This document shows positions 6,922-15,024 of a stretch of DNA of 64,000 nt, piece after piece (within the stretch, counting starts at the first letter, position 1; every line of letters starts with the position of its first letter). The notes below the pieces were generated by a model, which was given only the letters and a program-made list of their open reading frames with translations, did no database searches and was not told the origin of the DNA. The position numbers were made by a program, and so were the translations under genes. Origin of the DNA: Actinospica durhamensis (GTDB lineage Bacteria > Actinomycetota > Actinomycetes > Streptomycetales > Catenulisporaceae); assembly GCF_018139695.1 (NCBI RefSeq), contig NZ_JAGSOG010000013.1, positions 1 to 64,000 of the forward strand. The letters run 5' to 3'.

Positions 6922-7884
6922 TCAGCCCGCCTGCACCGGCGGGGTGCCGTGGGTGTGGAAGGACTCGATCGTCTTCAGTCCCCAGGCCTGGCCCTTGGCC
7001 CGCTCGGACTCGGTCCAGGTCACGGTCTCCCAGTCGGGGGCGAGCAGCAGCCGGGAGACCGGGTTGCACAGCTCGATCCGGTTGCCGCCGGGCTCGTAGA
7101 CGTACAGGAAGAAGGTCTGCTGGATGGCGTGCTTGTGCGGGCCGGTCTCGATGAAGACCCCGGCGTCCAGGAAGACGTCGGCGGCGCGCAGGATCTCCTC
7201 GCGGGTGTCGGTGGCGAAGGCGATGTGGTGCAGCCGCCCCTCGCTGCCGGTCCAGTCCTCGGTGTAGACCAGGTCGTAGGACTTGTTGCCGAAGTGGTGC
7301 CACTGCGCCGCGATCCGGCCGGTGTCGAGCCGGATCTGCTCGCTGGTGCGGGCGCCGAGCAGGTCGCGCTGGAAGGCGCCGTTGGCCTCGACGTCGGCGG
7401 CGAGGTAGTTGACGTGGTCCAGGCGCCGCACGCCCACCCCGTACGCGGGCTTGGCCTCGGCCTGGTTCTTGAGCGCGGGCCGGGAGGCCTCGGGGGCCCG
7501 GTAGTGCTCGGACTCCCAGTAGAGCTCGAACTCGTGGCCGTCGGGGTCGCGGAAGGCGTAGGTGCGGCCGATGCCGAAGCCGCCCTCGCGCCAGCCGATG
7601 CCGAACCCGGCCTGCTCGATCGCGGCCGCGCGGCGCTCGAGGGCCTCGGCGCTCCAGGTGCGCAGCGCGGTGCGGCGGATGCCGGAGGACGCGTGGCCGG
7701 TGAGGATCAGGCTGTGGTGTTCGTAGTCGTCGAAGGTGCGCAGGAAGACCGAGTCACCGTCGCGGCCGCATTCGCGCAGGCCCATGATCTCGGTGAAGAA
7801 ACGCAGGCTCGCCTCGGGTTCGGGGGTGAGCAGTTCGACGTGTCCGAGGTGCGCGACCTCGTGGAAGGGCGAGGGGGTGGTCAT
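6922..7884 (-). CDS. Type I extradiol (catechol 2,3-dioxygenase-like) ring-cleavage dioxygenase
   Basis: A 320-residue two-module VOC enzyme of the catechol 2,3-dioxygenase family. The C-terminal module carries the iron ligands expected from the family: His157 in LDHVNYL, His219/220 in LHHIAFA and Glu271 in YEPGGNRIELCNP. It would open a dihydroxylated ring next to the hydroxyls using Fe(II) and O2. It is the last gene of an operon with galB, galC and galD homologues, which process 4-oxalomesaconate, the ring-fission product of gallate. Gallate dioxygenases known to me are type II (LigAB-like), so this enzyme may be a non-homologous replacement or act on a related trihydroxy compound. Substrate is inferred from context only. 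Confidence 0.88.
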   Translation of the reverse strand: MTTPSPFHEVAHLGHVELLTPEPEASLRFFTEIMGLRECGRDGDSVFLRTFDDYEHHSLILTGHASSGIRRTALRTWSAEALERRAAAIEQAGFGIGWREGGFGIGRTYAFRDPDGHEFELYWESEHYRAPEASRPALKNQAEAKPAYGVGVRRLDHVNYLAADVEANGAFQRDLLGARTSEQIRLDTGRIAAQWHHFGNKSYDLVYTEDWTGSEGRLHHIAFATDTREEILRAADVFLDAGVFIETGPHKHAIQQTFFLYVYEPGGNRIELCNPVSRLLLAPDWETVTWTESERAKGQAWGLKTIESFHTHGTPPVQAG

Positions 7885-7903
7885 GGCGAGTCTCTTGCTT
7901 CCT

Positions 7904-8953
7904 TCAGTTGCTGGCGGTGTGCGACGGCCGGGGAAATACGGTGCCCTCGAACAGCTTGCGTGCCGTGCGCACCAGGCCGGCCCGGCGGGTGCGGGGCCGG
8001 TCGGCGGGAGCGTCGGGGTCGAGTTCGACCGAGACGTCCACCGCGCCGGTGGGGTGTTCCAGCCGCAGCGGCGCGCCCGGTGCGGTACGCGGTGCGGCGA
8101 GTTCGGCCCCGACGGCTCCGGGCAGCAGCAGCGCGGTGGCCACGCTGACGGCGCCGAGCACGCCGATCGCCTCGTGGCAGCGCACCGGGATGAAGGTGCG
8201 CGTGCTGACGGTGCCGCCGTCGCGGGGCGGGGCGAGCAGGGAGATCTTCGGCAGGGACGGCGCGTCGCCCAGGCCCATCAGCTCGAGCGCGGCGGTCCGG
8301 ATGCGGCTGATCCGCTCGGTCAGCCGCTCGTCCGCCTCGAGCTCGGCGGGGGTCTCGTAGCCGGTGACGCCGAGGTCGCCCGCGCGCACCACGACGGTCG
8401 GCATGCCGTTGTCGATGCACGTGACGGGCAGTCCGTCGATCTCGTCGCGGACCCGGCCGGTCGGCAGCAGCGGCTTGCCCTCGGGTGAGGCGAAGGCGAG
8501 CAGCACGGGCTCGGCGTAGTCGACGCAGCCGCCGGGGGTGGCGAAGGTCGCGGTGGCCGATTCGCCGGTGTTGACGAGGTGGATGCGCACGGACGTGCGC
8601 TCCTCGGCGGCCGCGACCAGGCCCCGCTCCACGGCGAAGGGCCCGACCCCGGCGAGCAGGTTTCCGCAGTTCTGCTTGTCGGTGACGAAGGCCTCGCCGA
8701 CTCCGACCTGCAGGAACAGGTAGTCGACGTCGGCGTCTTCGCGCGCCGAGCAGCTGACCACGGCGACCTTGCTGGTGAGCGGGTGCGCGCCGCCGATGCC
8801 GTCGATCTGCCGAGGGTCGGGGCTGCCCATGACGCGCAGGACCAGTTCGTCGCGCGCCTCCCGGTCCGCGGGCAGGTCCCGGGCGAGGAAGTACGGGCCC
8901 TTCGACGTGCCGCCGCGCATCAGGATGCAGGGTATGCCCGCGCCCTCACTCAT
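7904..8953 (-). CDS. galD: 4-oxalomesaconate tautomerase-like protein (PrpF/GalD family)
   Basis: A 349-residue protein of the PrpF/AcnD-accessory fold (a diaminopimelate-epimerase-like double barrel). Hallmarks are the start IPCILMRGGTSKGPYF, GIGGAHPLTSKVAVVS, and KQNCGNLLAGVGPFAVERGL with its cysteine. GalD of this family converts the keto and enol forms of 4-oxalomesaconate in gallate catabolism. Position between the galC aldolase and the extradiol enzyme supports that role over the methylaconitate role of PrpF. The ATG at 8953 is preceded by GAGGAATACC and overlaps the galC stop by 8 nt, so translation is coupled. Confidence 0.8.
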   Translation of the reverse strand: MSEGAGIPCILMRGGTSKGPYFLARDLPADREARDELVLRVMGSPDPRQIDGIGGAHPLTSKVAVVSCSAREDADVDYLFLQVGVGEAFVTDKQNCGNLLAGVGPFAVERGLVAAAEERTSVRIHLVNTGESATATFATPGGCVDYAEPVLLAFASPEGKPLLPTGRVRDEIDGLPVTCIDNGMPTVVVRAGDLGVTGYETPAELEADERLTERISRIRTAALELMGLGDAPSLPKISLLAPPRDGGTVSTRTFIPVRCHEAIGVLGAVSVATALLLPGAVGAELAAPRTAPGAPLRLEHPTGAVDVSVELDPDAPADRPRTRRAGLVRTARKLFEGTVFPRPSHTASN

Positions 8954-9656
8954 GGTATTCCTCGTATGTCATGTACTCGACACCGAGTCCGGCCAGCAGC
9001 GGCCGCAGGTCGTAGCGGTCGAGGCCGAGCTGTCCGGCGGCCAGCGCCTCGCGGGTGGCCTGCTCCTTGGCCTCACGGGCGGCCGAGGCCTCAAGGGCGT
9101 GGGGCAGCTCGGCGGCCGGGAAGGTCATCACGCCGTCGTCGTCGGCGAGGATCGCGGCGCCCGGGAACAGCGTCTGGCGCCCGACCGTGACCGGGACGTT
9201 GACCGCGCCGGCGGTGGCCTTGACCGTGCCCTGGGCGCTGACGTGCCGGGACCAGACCGGGAAGCCCATCGCGCGCAGTTCGGCGGTGTCGCGCACGCCG
9301 GTGTCGATGATCAGGCCTCGTACACCGCGGGAGGCGAGCGAGGTGGCCAGCAGTTCGCCGAACAGCCCGTCCGAACACGGCGAGGTGGTGGCCACCACCA
9401 GCACGTCGCCCTCGGCGCACTGCTCGGCCGCGGCGTGGATCATCAGGTTGTCGCCGGGCCAGCACAGCGCGGTGACCACGGACCCGGCCACCCGCACGTC
9501 CTGCTGGATCGGCCGCAGGTCAGGGCCCAGATAGCCGGTACGGCCGAGGGCCTCGTGCACGGTCGCGACCCCGTACCCGGCGAGCGCGTCGAGCTGCTCG
9601 AGCGGCGGGCGCGGGACGCCGGTGACGACCACGCCGCGGGACGGCGCGGCGCTCAC
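8946..9656 (-). CDS. galC: 4-carboxy-4-hydroxy-2-oxoadipate aldolase-like protein (RraA fold, GalC/LigK)
   Basis: A 236-residue member of the RraA-like/HMG-CHA aldolase family. The motifs GYGVATVHEALGRTGYLGPDLRPI, GDNLMIHAAAEQCAEGDVLVV, RGVRGLIIDTGVRDTAEL (containing the Arg-Asp pair that holds metal and pyruvate) and PGAAILADDDGVM are typical. The enzyme cleaves 4-carboxy-4-hydroxy-2-oxoadipate to pyruvate and oxaloacetate, the last step of the gallate and protocatechuate 4,5-pathways, and can decarboxylate oxaloacetate. The GTG at 9656 overlaps the stop of the upstream galB by 4 nt. The galB-galC-galD order strongly supports this function. Confidence 0.85.
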   Translation of the reverse strand: MSAAPSRGVVVTGVPRPPLEQLDALAGYGVATVHEALGRTGYLGPDLRPIQQDVRVAGSVVTALCWPGDNLMIHAAAEQCAEGDVLVVATTSPCSDGLFGELLATSLASRGVRGLIIDTGVRDTAELRAMGFPVWSRHVSAQGTVKATAGAVNVPVTVGRQTLFPGAAILADDDGVMTFPAAELPHALEASAAREAKEQATREALAAGQLGLDRYDLRPLLAGLGVEYMTYEEYHE

Positions 9657-10387
9657 GAGAGCTCCTTGGTGGTCTGCGGGTAGTGCCGCTGGAAGGCCTC
9701 GGCGCGGGTGTCCTTGCCCAGGCCCAGGTTCGGGCCGGCGTTGCGCTCGAGCTGCACGCCGCGGCGCTTGGCCAGGTCGGTGTAGTAGTCCCACATGTGC
9801 TGCTGCGCGGGCAGGCAGCGCATGGCCGCCTCCTTGCGCGTGAACACCGGGGTGATGTCGAGCAGCACGTCCGGCTTGAAGTCGCACTGCTCGGACTGGT
9901 GCGGCTCGAAGGAGAACAGCGGCGGGGCGCCGAGCGGGTCGCCGGCCGCCTCGTAGCCGATGGCCTGGGCCAGGATGCGCGCCTGGATCGCCATCCGGGC
10001 GGCGGCCGGGTGGTCGCCGTTGTACGGGTCGGCCAGGGTGTGGGTGAGCACCACGGTGGGCTGCACCTCGCGGTAGACGTGCACGAGCCGGTCCACCAGC
10101 TCGGGGCTCTCCAGCAGCGGGTAGTCGCCGGCGTCGAAGAACTCGATCTCCGCGCCCAGCGCCGCGGCCGCGGCCTCGGCCTCCTGCCGGCGCAGGGCCT
10201 TGATCTCCTCGAGCTTCTTCCCGGCCAGCCACGCCTTGGCGGACTCGCCGCGCTCGCCGTAGGACAGGCAGACCACCTTGGCCCGCTGCCCGCGCTCGGC
10301 CGCCAGCGCGATCGCGCCGCCGGAGCGCCAGACGAAGTCGCCCGCGTGCGCGCTCACGACCAGCAGCGCCTCGGTTATCTCAGCCAT
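9653..10387 (-). CDS. galB: 4-oxalomesaconate hydratase-like protein (PIG-L/LmbE fold, GalB)
   Basis: A 244-residue PIG-L/LmbE-fold metalloprotein. The usual AHPDD zinc motif reads AHAGDF (His14, Asp17), and a later HPAAARMAI supplies the third ligand. Sequences such as VVCLSYGERGESAKAW and the final GPNLGLGKDTRAEAFQRHYP fit GalB, the Pseudomonas enzyme that hydrates 4-oxalomesaconate to 4-carboxy-4-hydroxy-2-oxoadipate although it belongs to a deacetylase family. It stands directly before the matching aldolase and tautomerase. The ATG is preceded by GAGGAGAGAAGAAC. A mycothiol-type or glycan deacetylase role is the alternative but fits the neighbours less well. Confidence 0.82.
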   Translation of the reverse strand: MAEITEALLVVSAHAGDFVWRSGGAIALAAERGQRAKVVCLSYGERGESAKAWLAGKKLEEIKALRRQEAEAAAAALGAEIEFFDAGDYPLLESPELVDRLVHVYREVQPTVVLTHTLADPYNGDHPAAARMAIQARILAQAIGYEAAGDPLGAPPLFSFEPHQSEQCDFKPDVLLDITPVFTRKEAAMRCLPAQQHMWDYYTDLAKRRGVQLERNAGPNLGLGKDTRAEAFQRHYPQTTKELS

Positions 10388-10408
10388 GTTCTTCTCTCCT
10401 CATTGTTC

Positions 10409-11146
10409 TCAACTAGCGCGCAATGCCTCGGCGACGCCGGCGAGGTGGGCTCGGGCGGCCCGCTCCGCGGCCGCGGGGTCGCCGGCGCAGATCGCGTCGA
10501 TCAACGCCAGGTGCTCGGGCAGGGACTGGCGCGGGCGGCCCGGGCGCAGGCTCAGCCGGAACTGGTGGCGCACGCTCTGGGCGTGCAGCCGCTCCAGCAT
10601 CTGGGCCGCGACGCGCCGGCCGGACAGGGCAAGCACCAGCGCGTGCAGCCGCCGGTTGAGCTCCGCGTACCCGGCGATGTCCGCCTCCTCGACCGCGGTG
10701 CGCATCCGCTCGCCGAGCTCGCGCAGCGCGGCCCGGCCGCGTTCGTCCACGCGTTCGGCCGCGGCGGCGGCGCACAGGCCCTCGAGCACCATCCGGCACT
10801 CGACGATCTCCACGGCCTCCTCGGTCGGGATCAGCCGGACCCGGGCGCCGCGGTTCTCCACCCGCTCGACGAGTCCCTCGCCGGTCAGGTCGAGCAGCGC
10901 GGCGCGCACCGCGGCCCGGTTGACCCCGAGCCGGGCGGCGAGTTCGAGTTCGATCAGCCGCTGACCGGGGGTCAGCACGCCGTCGCGGATCTCCTCGCGC
11001 AGGATCCGCCCCGCCGCCCGGGCCGCCTCACGGCCGCCCGCGACGCCGGTGTCCGAGCCCTTGCTCCGGCTCGTCTTCGTGCCCGCATCGGGGCTCATGT
11101 CCGTGTCCGTGTCGCCCGACTCCCCGTCCGCGGCCGAAATCTCCAT
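10409..11146 (-). CDS. GntR-family (FCD type) regulator of the oxalomesaconate operon
   Basis: A 245-residue FadR/VanR-type regulator. After a polar, acidic N-terminal stretch of about 30 residues, the winged helix runs from AGRILREEIRDGVLTPGQRLIELELAARLGV to GLVERVENRGARV. The FCD ligand domain (about 105-235) is all-helical, with the expected Asp/His metal region near NRRLHALVLAL and ending at LPEHLALIDAI. It is the first gene of the leftward galB-galC-galD-dioxygenase operon, with a 21-nt gap to galB. A GntR-type operator sits in its own promoter, so autorepression relieved by a pathway metabolite is likely. The ATG at 11146 is chosen because the predicted transcription start falls on it. 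Confidence 0.85.
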   Translation of the reverse strand: MEISAADGESGDTDTDMSPDAGTKTSRSKGSDTGVAGGREAARAAGRILREEIRDGVLTPGQRLIELELAARLGVNRAAVRAALLDLTGEGLVERVENRGARVRLIPTEEAVEIVECRMVLEGLCAAAAAERVDERGRAALRELGERMRTAVEEADIAGYAELNRRLHALVLALSGRRVAAQMLERLHAQSVRHQFRLSLRPGRPRQSLPEHLALIDAICAGDPAAAERAARAHLAGVAEALRAS

Positions 11147-11150
11147 GATC

Positions 11151-11234
11151 GGACGGTACGACCCCGTCGAAGAGATTGTCAACAATCCTGTATACGTTCT
11201 CATCGACAATCCCTCCTTCGAGGTCGTACCGTCC
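11151..11234 (-). promoter_or_regulatory. GntR operator and leaderless promoter with flanking inverted repeat
   Basis: ATTGTCAACAAT (11175-11186) matches the ATTGT-N2-ACAAT pattern of FCD-type GntR operators and contains, leftward, a -35 TTGACA (11177-11182). TACCGT (11153-11158) is the -10 at an 18-nt spacing, putting the start at the ATG 11146. A second site around GTATAC (11190-11195) follows. GGACGGTACGACC (11151-11163) and its reverse complement (11222-11234) bracket the whole region. Confidence 0.65.
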
Positions 11235-11281
11235 GGATCAGCGTGTTGCGTCAGTGCGTGGTGTCGGTCTCGGTCCCGCGG

Positions 11282-13069
11282 TTATCGCAGGTCCGCGGGC
11301 CGGGTGACCCACTGGCCGTTCACCCAGCCGCTGACCGTCTCGTAGCCCGAGCGGAACGAGCCGAGCCACTGCACGTTCAGGTTCTGCTCCGCCTTGGACA
11401 CCTGCGGGGTGTAGCTGGACGCGTCGGTGGCCGAGCCGCCGGTGGTGTCCACCGCGATGTACGGGTAGGCGTAGACGGGCCGGGTGGCCAGCACCTTGCC
11501 GGTGTTGTCGGTCAGCGTGGAGAGCAGGCTGGTGGGCGCCTGCCCCTGGGTGACCCACGCGGTGATCGCGCTCAGCGCGTCGAAGTTGCTCGGCCCCTGG
11601 CCGCCGCCGCAGTGCGCGACGCCGGGCAGCAGGTAGAGCTTGGCGAACCGCTCGGTCGCGGCCAGACCGCCCATGGTCTTGGTCACGGCCTGGTAGTAGG
11701 AGATCGTGCCCACCGGGTTGATCGCCGGGTCGGCGTAGCCGGCCCACAGGATGAGCTTGCCGCCGGCCTTCTCGAACGCGGACAGGTTCGGGTCGGTCGC
11801 GTCGAGCTCACCGTCGTTGGCCTTGGTGACCTTCTCGAAGTTCGCCTTGGTGAACTGCACGTCCATGTAGCTGGCCGCGCCGTCGAAGGTGCCGGTGGGA
11901 GTGATCCAGCTCTGCCACGCCGTGGTGCCGATGTTGGCGTCGATGGCCTGGGTCTCCTGGTTGCCGTTCGGCACGATCCAGCCGGCCCAGTTGAGCTCGG
12001 AGCCGCGGACCTCGTAGCCGGGGTAGAGCAGCTGGCCCTGCGGGTCGGTGGGGCCGGAGTAGAGCTTGTCCACGGTCTCGACCTGAGCGGCTGTCAGGCA
12101 GAAGTCGCTCGCGCTTGAGGTCTGGCCCGTCGCGCACTCGATGCTCGCCGGCTTCCAGGTGCAGGCCAGCGGATCGGCGAGGTAGCCGAGGCTGACCGCG
12201 GTGGCGCCGCCGCAGGCCTGGAGCACCGCGGTGTGCAGCGGCGCGAGGTCGGCGGAGGTGAGGATCGGCGAGCCGTCCGCGGCCGTGTTCGCCTGGGCGT
12301 TCCAGGCCTCTTCGAAGGCGTTGAGCTCGGTCTGGATCGAGGCAGGCGACCCGGCGATGATGCCGTTGAAGTCGGTCGGGTAGCGCTGGGCCTCGATCAG
12401 GGCCTCGCGGCCGCCGTCCGAGCAGCCGTCGTAGTACGAGTCGGCCGGGGCGCTGCCGTAGAAGGCCTTGAGGATCGCCTTGGACACCAGCGCGAGCTGG
12501 TGCTCGGAGGCGTAGCCGAACTCGGCCCGCAGTTCAGGGTCCTGGAACGCCGGGACGCTGAAGCCGCCGCCCTCGTGGCCCTCGTCGTCCGCGGCCACGG
12601 CGAAGTTCCCGTCGGTGGCCTGGGCGCAGCCGGTGGCCGCGGTCGGCTGGTTCACGCCGACATTGCCGCAGCCGCCGCCGCAGCCCTCCTGCAGGTACTC
12701 GCCCGCGTAGGTACTGGTGGGCAGGTAGATGGTGAAGTGGGTCTCCGGTGCGATGATGCCCTGGACCTCACAGGCGGCCCAGGAGCCGGCCGGGTTGTCC
12801 GCCGCGGCCACCGAGGTGGCCGAGGTGATCGAGGTGTTGGCCCCGGAGAGGGTCAGCAGATTGATTCCCTGGGCCTGGGCGCAGGACTGGACCGGCGCCA
12901 CGGCGTCGGCCGCGGTGGCCGAACCGGTCGCGGCCGCGGACGCGCCGGCCCACAGGCCCGCGGCGAGGGTCACCGCGGCCGCGACGGCCGCGATGAGCGG
13001 TCGGCGGCGGGAGCGCCGGGGCGCCGACCCGTCCGTCGGGTGTTCGTCGGTTGCTATGCTGAAACGCAA
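11282..13069 (-). CDS. Secreted tannase / feruloyl esterase family protein
   Basis: A 595-residue exported esterase of the fungal-type tannase/feruloyl esterase family. The start is a TTG at 13069 after GGGAG (no ATG or GTG fits). An arginine-rich start and hydrophobic helix (about 25-47) form the signal peptide. The family's CS-D-HC catalytic arrangement is complete: Cys216-Ser217 in GCSDGG, Asp447 in WAGYADP and His486-Cys487 in GVAHCGGG, where a disulfide joins the residues next to Ser and His. The large lid (about 230-430) is present. It would release gallate or ferulate from plant esters outside the cell, feeding the oxalomesaconate enzymes encoded next to it. Substrate preference is not visible. 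Confidence 0.87.
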   Translation of the reverse strand: MRFSIATDEHPTDGSAPRRSRRRPLIAAVAAAVTLAAGLWAGASAAATGSATAADAVAPVQSCAQAQGINLLTLSGANTSITSATSVAAADNPAGSWAACEVQGIIAPETHFTIYLPTSTYAGEYLQEGCGGGCGNVGVNQPTAATGCAQATDGNFAVAADDEGHEGGGFSVPAFQDPELRAEFGYASEHQLALVSKAILKAFYGSAPADSYYDGCSDGGREALIEAQRYPTDFNGIIAGSPASIQTELNAFEEAWNAQANTAADGSPILTSADLAPLHTAVLQACGGATAVSLGYLADPLACTWKPASIECATGQTSSASDFCLTAAQVETVDKLYSGPTDPQGQLLYPGYEVRGSELNWAGWIVPNGNQETQAIDANIGTTAWQSWITPTGTFDGAASYMDVQFTKANFEKVTKANDGELDATDPNLSAFEKAGGKLILWAGYADPAINPVGTISYYQAVTKTMGGLAATERFAKLYLLPGVAHCGGGQGPSNFDALSAITAWVTQGQAPTSLLSTLTDNTGKVLATRPVYAYPYIAVDTTGGSATDASSYTPQVSKAEQNLNVQWLGSFRSGYETVSGWVNGQWVTRPADLR

Positions 13070-13145
13070 GGGTTCTCCCTGTTTGCACGACGTTGAGCAG
13101 GAGGATCCATCCCTTGTCCCCGTTGCCCCGGGGACTTGGGAACCG

Positions 13146-13182
13146 CCCGATCCCGGCCGTCTTGAAGGCGGCCGGGATCGGG
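13146..13182 (-). terminator. Hairpin terminator behind the MFS gene
   Basis: Perfect 14-bp arms CCCGATCCCGGCCG (13146-13159) and its complement (13169-13182), with a 9-nt loop, lie just downstream of the leftward MFS gene. They separate its transcript from that of the tannase gene. Confidence 0.7.
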
Positions 13183-13200
13183 CCGTCTAGGGGCGGTGCG

Positions 13201-14763
13201 TCATGCCGCGGCGGCGGCGAGCGCGGGCTCCGCGGCCGACTCGGCCGCCTGGCTGCGCAGCAGCAGCACGGTGACCAGGCAGCAGGCCAGCGCCGCGACA
13301 CCGCAGACGGTGAAGCCGAGGCTGTAGGCGTCGCCGAGGGCGTGCACGGCCAGACCGGAGACGGTCGGGTCGGCGTGCTCGACGGCCAGCGGGCCGCCGC
13401 CGGACAAGATGCCCTGGGCCTTGCCGAGGTCCGCGGCGGCGAGGTTCGCCGAGTGCAGCGAGCTGCTCAGACCGCTGACGGCCTTCGCGGTGGCGATGGC
13501 GCCGATCACGGCCGGGCCGAGGGTGAAGCCGAAGTCGCGCAGCATGCTGGTGGTGGCCGAGGCCATCCCGGCGAGGCTGTGCGGCGCGGTCTCCACCACG
13601 GTCGCGGTGACCGCGGAGACGGCGAAGCTGAAGCCGATGCCCACCAGGCCCATCGGCACGATCAGCGCGGGCAGCGTGCTGTCCGAGATCGGCAGCTGGC
13701 CGGCCCAGATGTCGCCGACGCCCATCAGCACGAAGCCGAGGGCGAGCACCCAGCGCGGGGCGAGGGTGCCCATGAGCCGGTGGGTGAGCGGCAGCAGGAA
13801 GATGGTCAGACCGCTCAGCAGCAGGAACGCGAAGGCGGTGCGCATCGAGGACTGGCCCTGGATCGGACCCATCCGGATGCTGATGGCGTAGGCGGTGCCG
13901 AGGAAGGCGAACATGCCGACCACGGTCACCAGGGCGGCGAGCGCGAAGTTGCGGTTCTTGAACAGGTCAAGGCGCAGCAGCGGGTTCTGCACGCGCAGCT
14001 CGATCACGATGAACGCGGCGATGCACACGGCGGAGAGCACGAACGCGCCCACCACGGTCGGGGTGCCCCAGCCGTCGCCGGCGCCCTGGATGACGCCCCA
14101 CAGCAGCGCGCACAGGCCGAGGCCGATGCTGGCCTGGCCGGCCGGGTCGAGCGAGCGTCCCTCCGGGGAACGCGAGTCCTGCGCGGTGAAGTAGGTGATC
14201 GCGGCGTCCACCACGGCCAGCACGACCACCACGATGAAGGCCCAGCGCCAGTTGAAGTAGGTGGCGGTGATGCCGCCGAGCAGCGGGGCGATGAAGTTTC
14301 CGGTGGACAGGATGGCGGCCCACAGGGCGATCATCTTGGCCCGCTGGGCCGGGGTGCGGTCACCCGCGACCAGCATGGCCAGGGTGGTCGGGAACAGCGC
14401 GGCGCAGCCGACGCCGGCCAGGATCTGGCCGATCCACATCAGGCTCACCCCGTGCGCGGAGGCCGAGACCGCCTCGCCGACGGCCAGCATCAGCGCGCCG
14501 CCCATGAGCAGTCTCTTGCGTCCGAACAGGTCGCCGAGCACACCGCAGGTGAGCTCGAGCACGGTGATCGGCAGCAGTGAGCAGTCCGATATCCAGGTCA
14601 GCTGGGAGTTGGTGGGGTTGAACACCTCCTGGAAGGTTCCGTTGAGGGTGGCCGGCATGGCCAGGCCGATCTGCGCGAGGCAAACCGCGAACAGGGCGGC
14701 GGCAACCGTACCCGCGCGCAGCGGGCCGCGGTCGGTGCCGGAGGCACGAGTTAGGTTCGTCAT
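13201..14763 (-). CDS. MFS transporter, DHA2 (14-TM) drug:H+ antiporter type
   Basis: A 520-residue membrane protein with the pattern of the 14-helix EmrB/QacA group: motif A as GDLFGRKRLL after TM2, GNFIAPLLGG in TM5, and hydrophobic segments spread to the C-terminus. It could export aromatic compounds or import small organic acids; the family is mostly proton-driven exporters. The ATG at 14763 is preferred because AAGGAC precedes it, while the upstream in-frame ATG at 14796 lacks a ribosome site. It is divergent from the ROK regulator and adjacent to the tannase, so it probably handles a compound of this island. Confidence 0.85.
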   Translation of the reverse strand: MTNLTRASGTDRGPLRAGTVAAALFAVCLAQIGLAMPATLNGTFQEVFNPTNSQLTWISDCSLLPITVLELTCGVLGDLFGRKRLLMGGALMLAVGEAVSASAHGVSLMWIGQILAGVGCAALFPTTLAMLVAGDRTPAQRAKMIALWAAILSTGNFIAPLLGGITATYFNWRWAFIVVVVLAVVDAAITYFTAQDSRSPEGRSLDPAGQASIGLGLCALLWGVIQGAGDGWGTPTVVGAFVLSAVCIAAFIVIELRVQNPLLRLDLFKNRNFALAALVTVVGMFAFLGTAYAISIRMGPIQGQSSMRTAFAFLLLSGLTIFLLPLTHRLMGTLAPRWVLALGFVLMGVGDIWAGQLPISDSTLPALIVPMGLVGIGFSFAVSAVTATVVETAPHSLAGMASATTSMLRDFGFTLGPAVIGAIATAKAVSGLSSSLHSANLAAADLGKAQGILSGGGPLAVEHADPTVSGLAVHALGDAYSLGFTVCGVAALACCLVTVLLLRSQAAESAAEPALAAAAA

Positions 14764-14815
14764 GGCGTCCTTCACGTCCTTGTGATCCGGGGGCATGACG
14801 CCGCCGGTGCCATGG

Positions 14816-14845
14816 AGTATGTCCGCGTGGCAACAATTTTTTCAA
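14816..14845 (-). promoter_or_regulatory. Promoter of the MFS gene
   Basis: Leftward -35 TTGAAA (14840-14845) and -10 CATACT (14816-14821) are separated by 18 nt, about 50 nt upstream of the chosen ATG. The -35 overlaps an A/T-rich dyad, CAACAATTTTTTCAAC, a possible operator. Confidence 0.55.
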
Positions 14846-14945
14846 CAGTCGAGATATTACGATTGCGTGACAGCCGGGCGTGGATGCCTGGGCCTTAGGC
14901 AGAGACCCTCCACCCCTGGACGTCGGACCAGGCGGGATGGCGGAC

Positions 14946-15017
14946 TATATTCTTCAGGGTGAGAAATATTGTGACCGTGCCACTCCCACCCCTGTTCTCG
15001 CCGGGATCGGTCACAAT
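14946..15017 (+). promoter_or_regulatory. Promoter and 10-bp inverted repeat ahead of the ROK gene
   Basis: TATATT (14946-14951) resembles a -10 box. Downstream, ATTGTGACCG (14968-14977) and CGGTCACAAT (15008-15017) are exact inverted repeats 30 bp apart, just before the GTG start at 15025. Their position in the leader suits autoregulation by the ROK protein or folding of the leader RNA. Confidence 0.5.
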
Positions 15018-15024
15018 CGGAGCC

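Noticed and set aside
6922-7884. Assignment of the operon to the catechol meta pathway
   Set aside because: No hydroxymuconic semialdehyde enzymes are in this operon; the three neighbours are all specific for 4-oxalomesaconate and its products.
11151-11234. The 13-bp inverted repeat as ends of an insertion element
   Set aside because: Only 58 bp lie between, no target duplication is seen, and the segment contains a working-looking promoter and operator.
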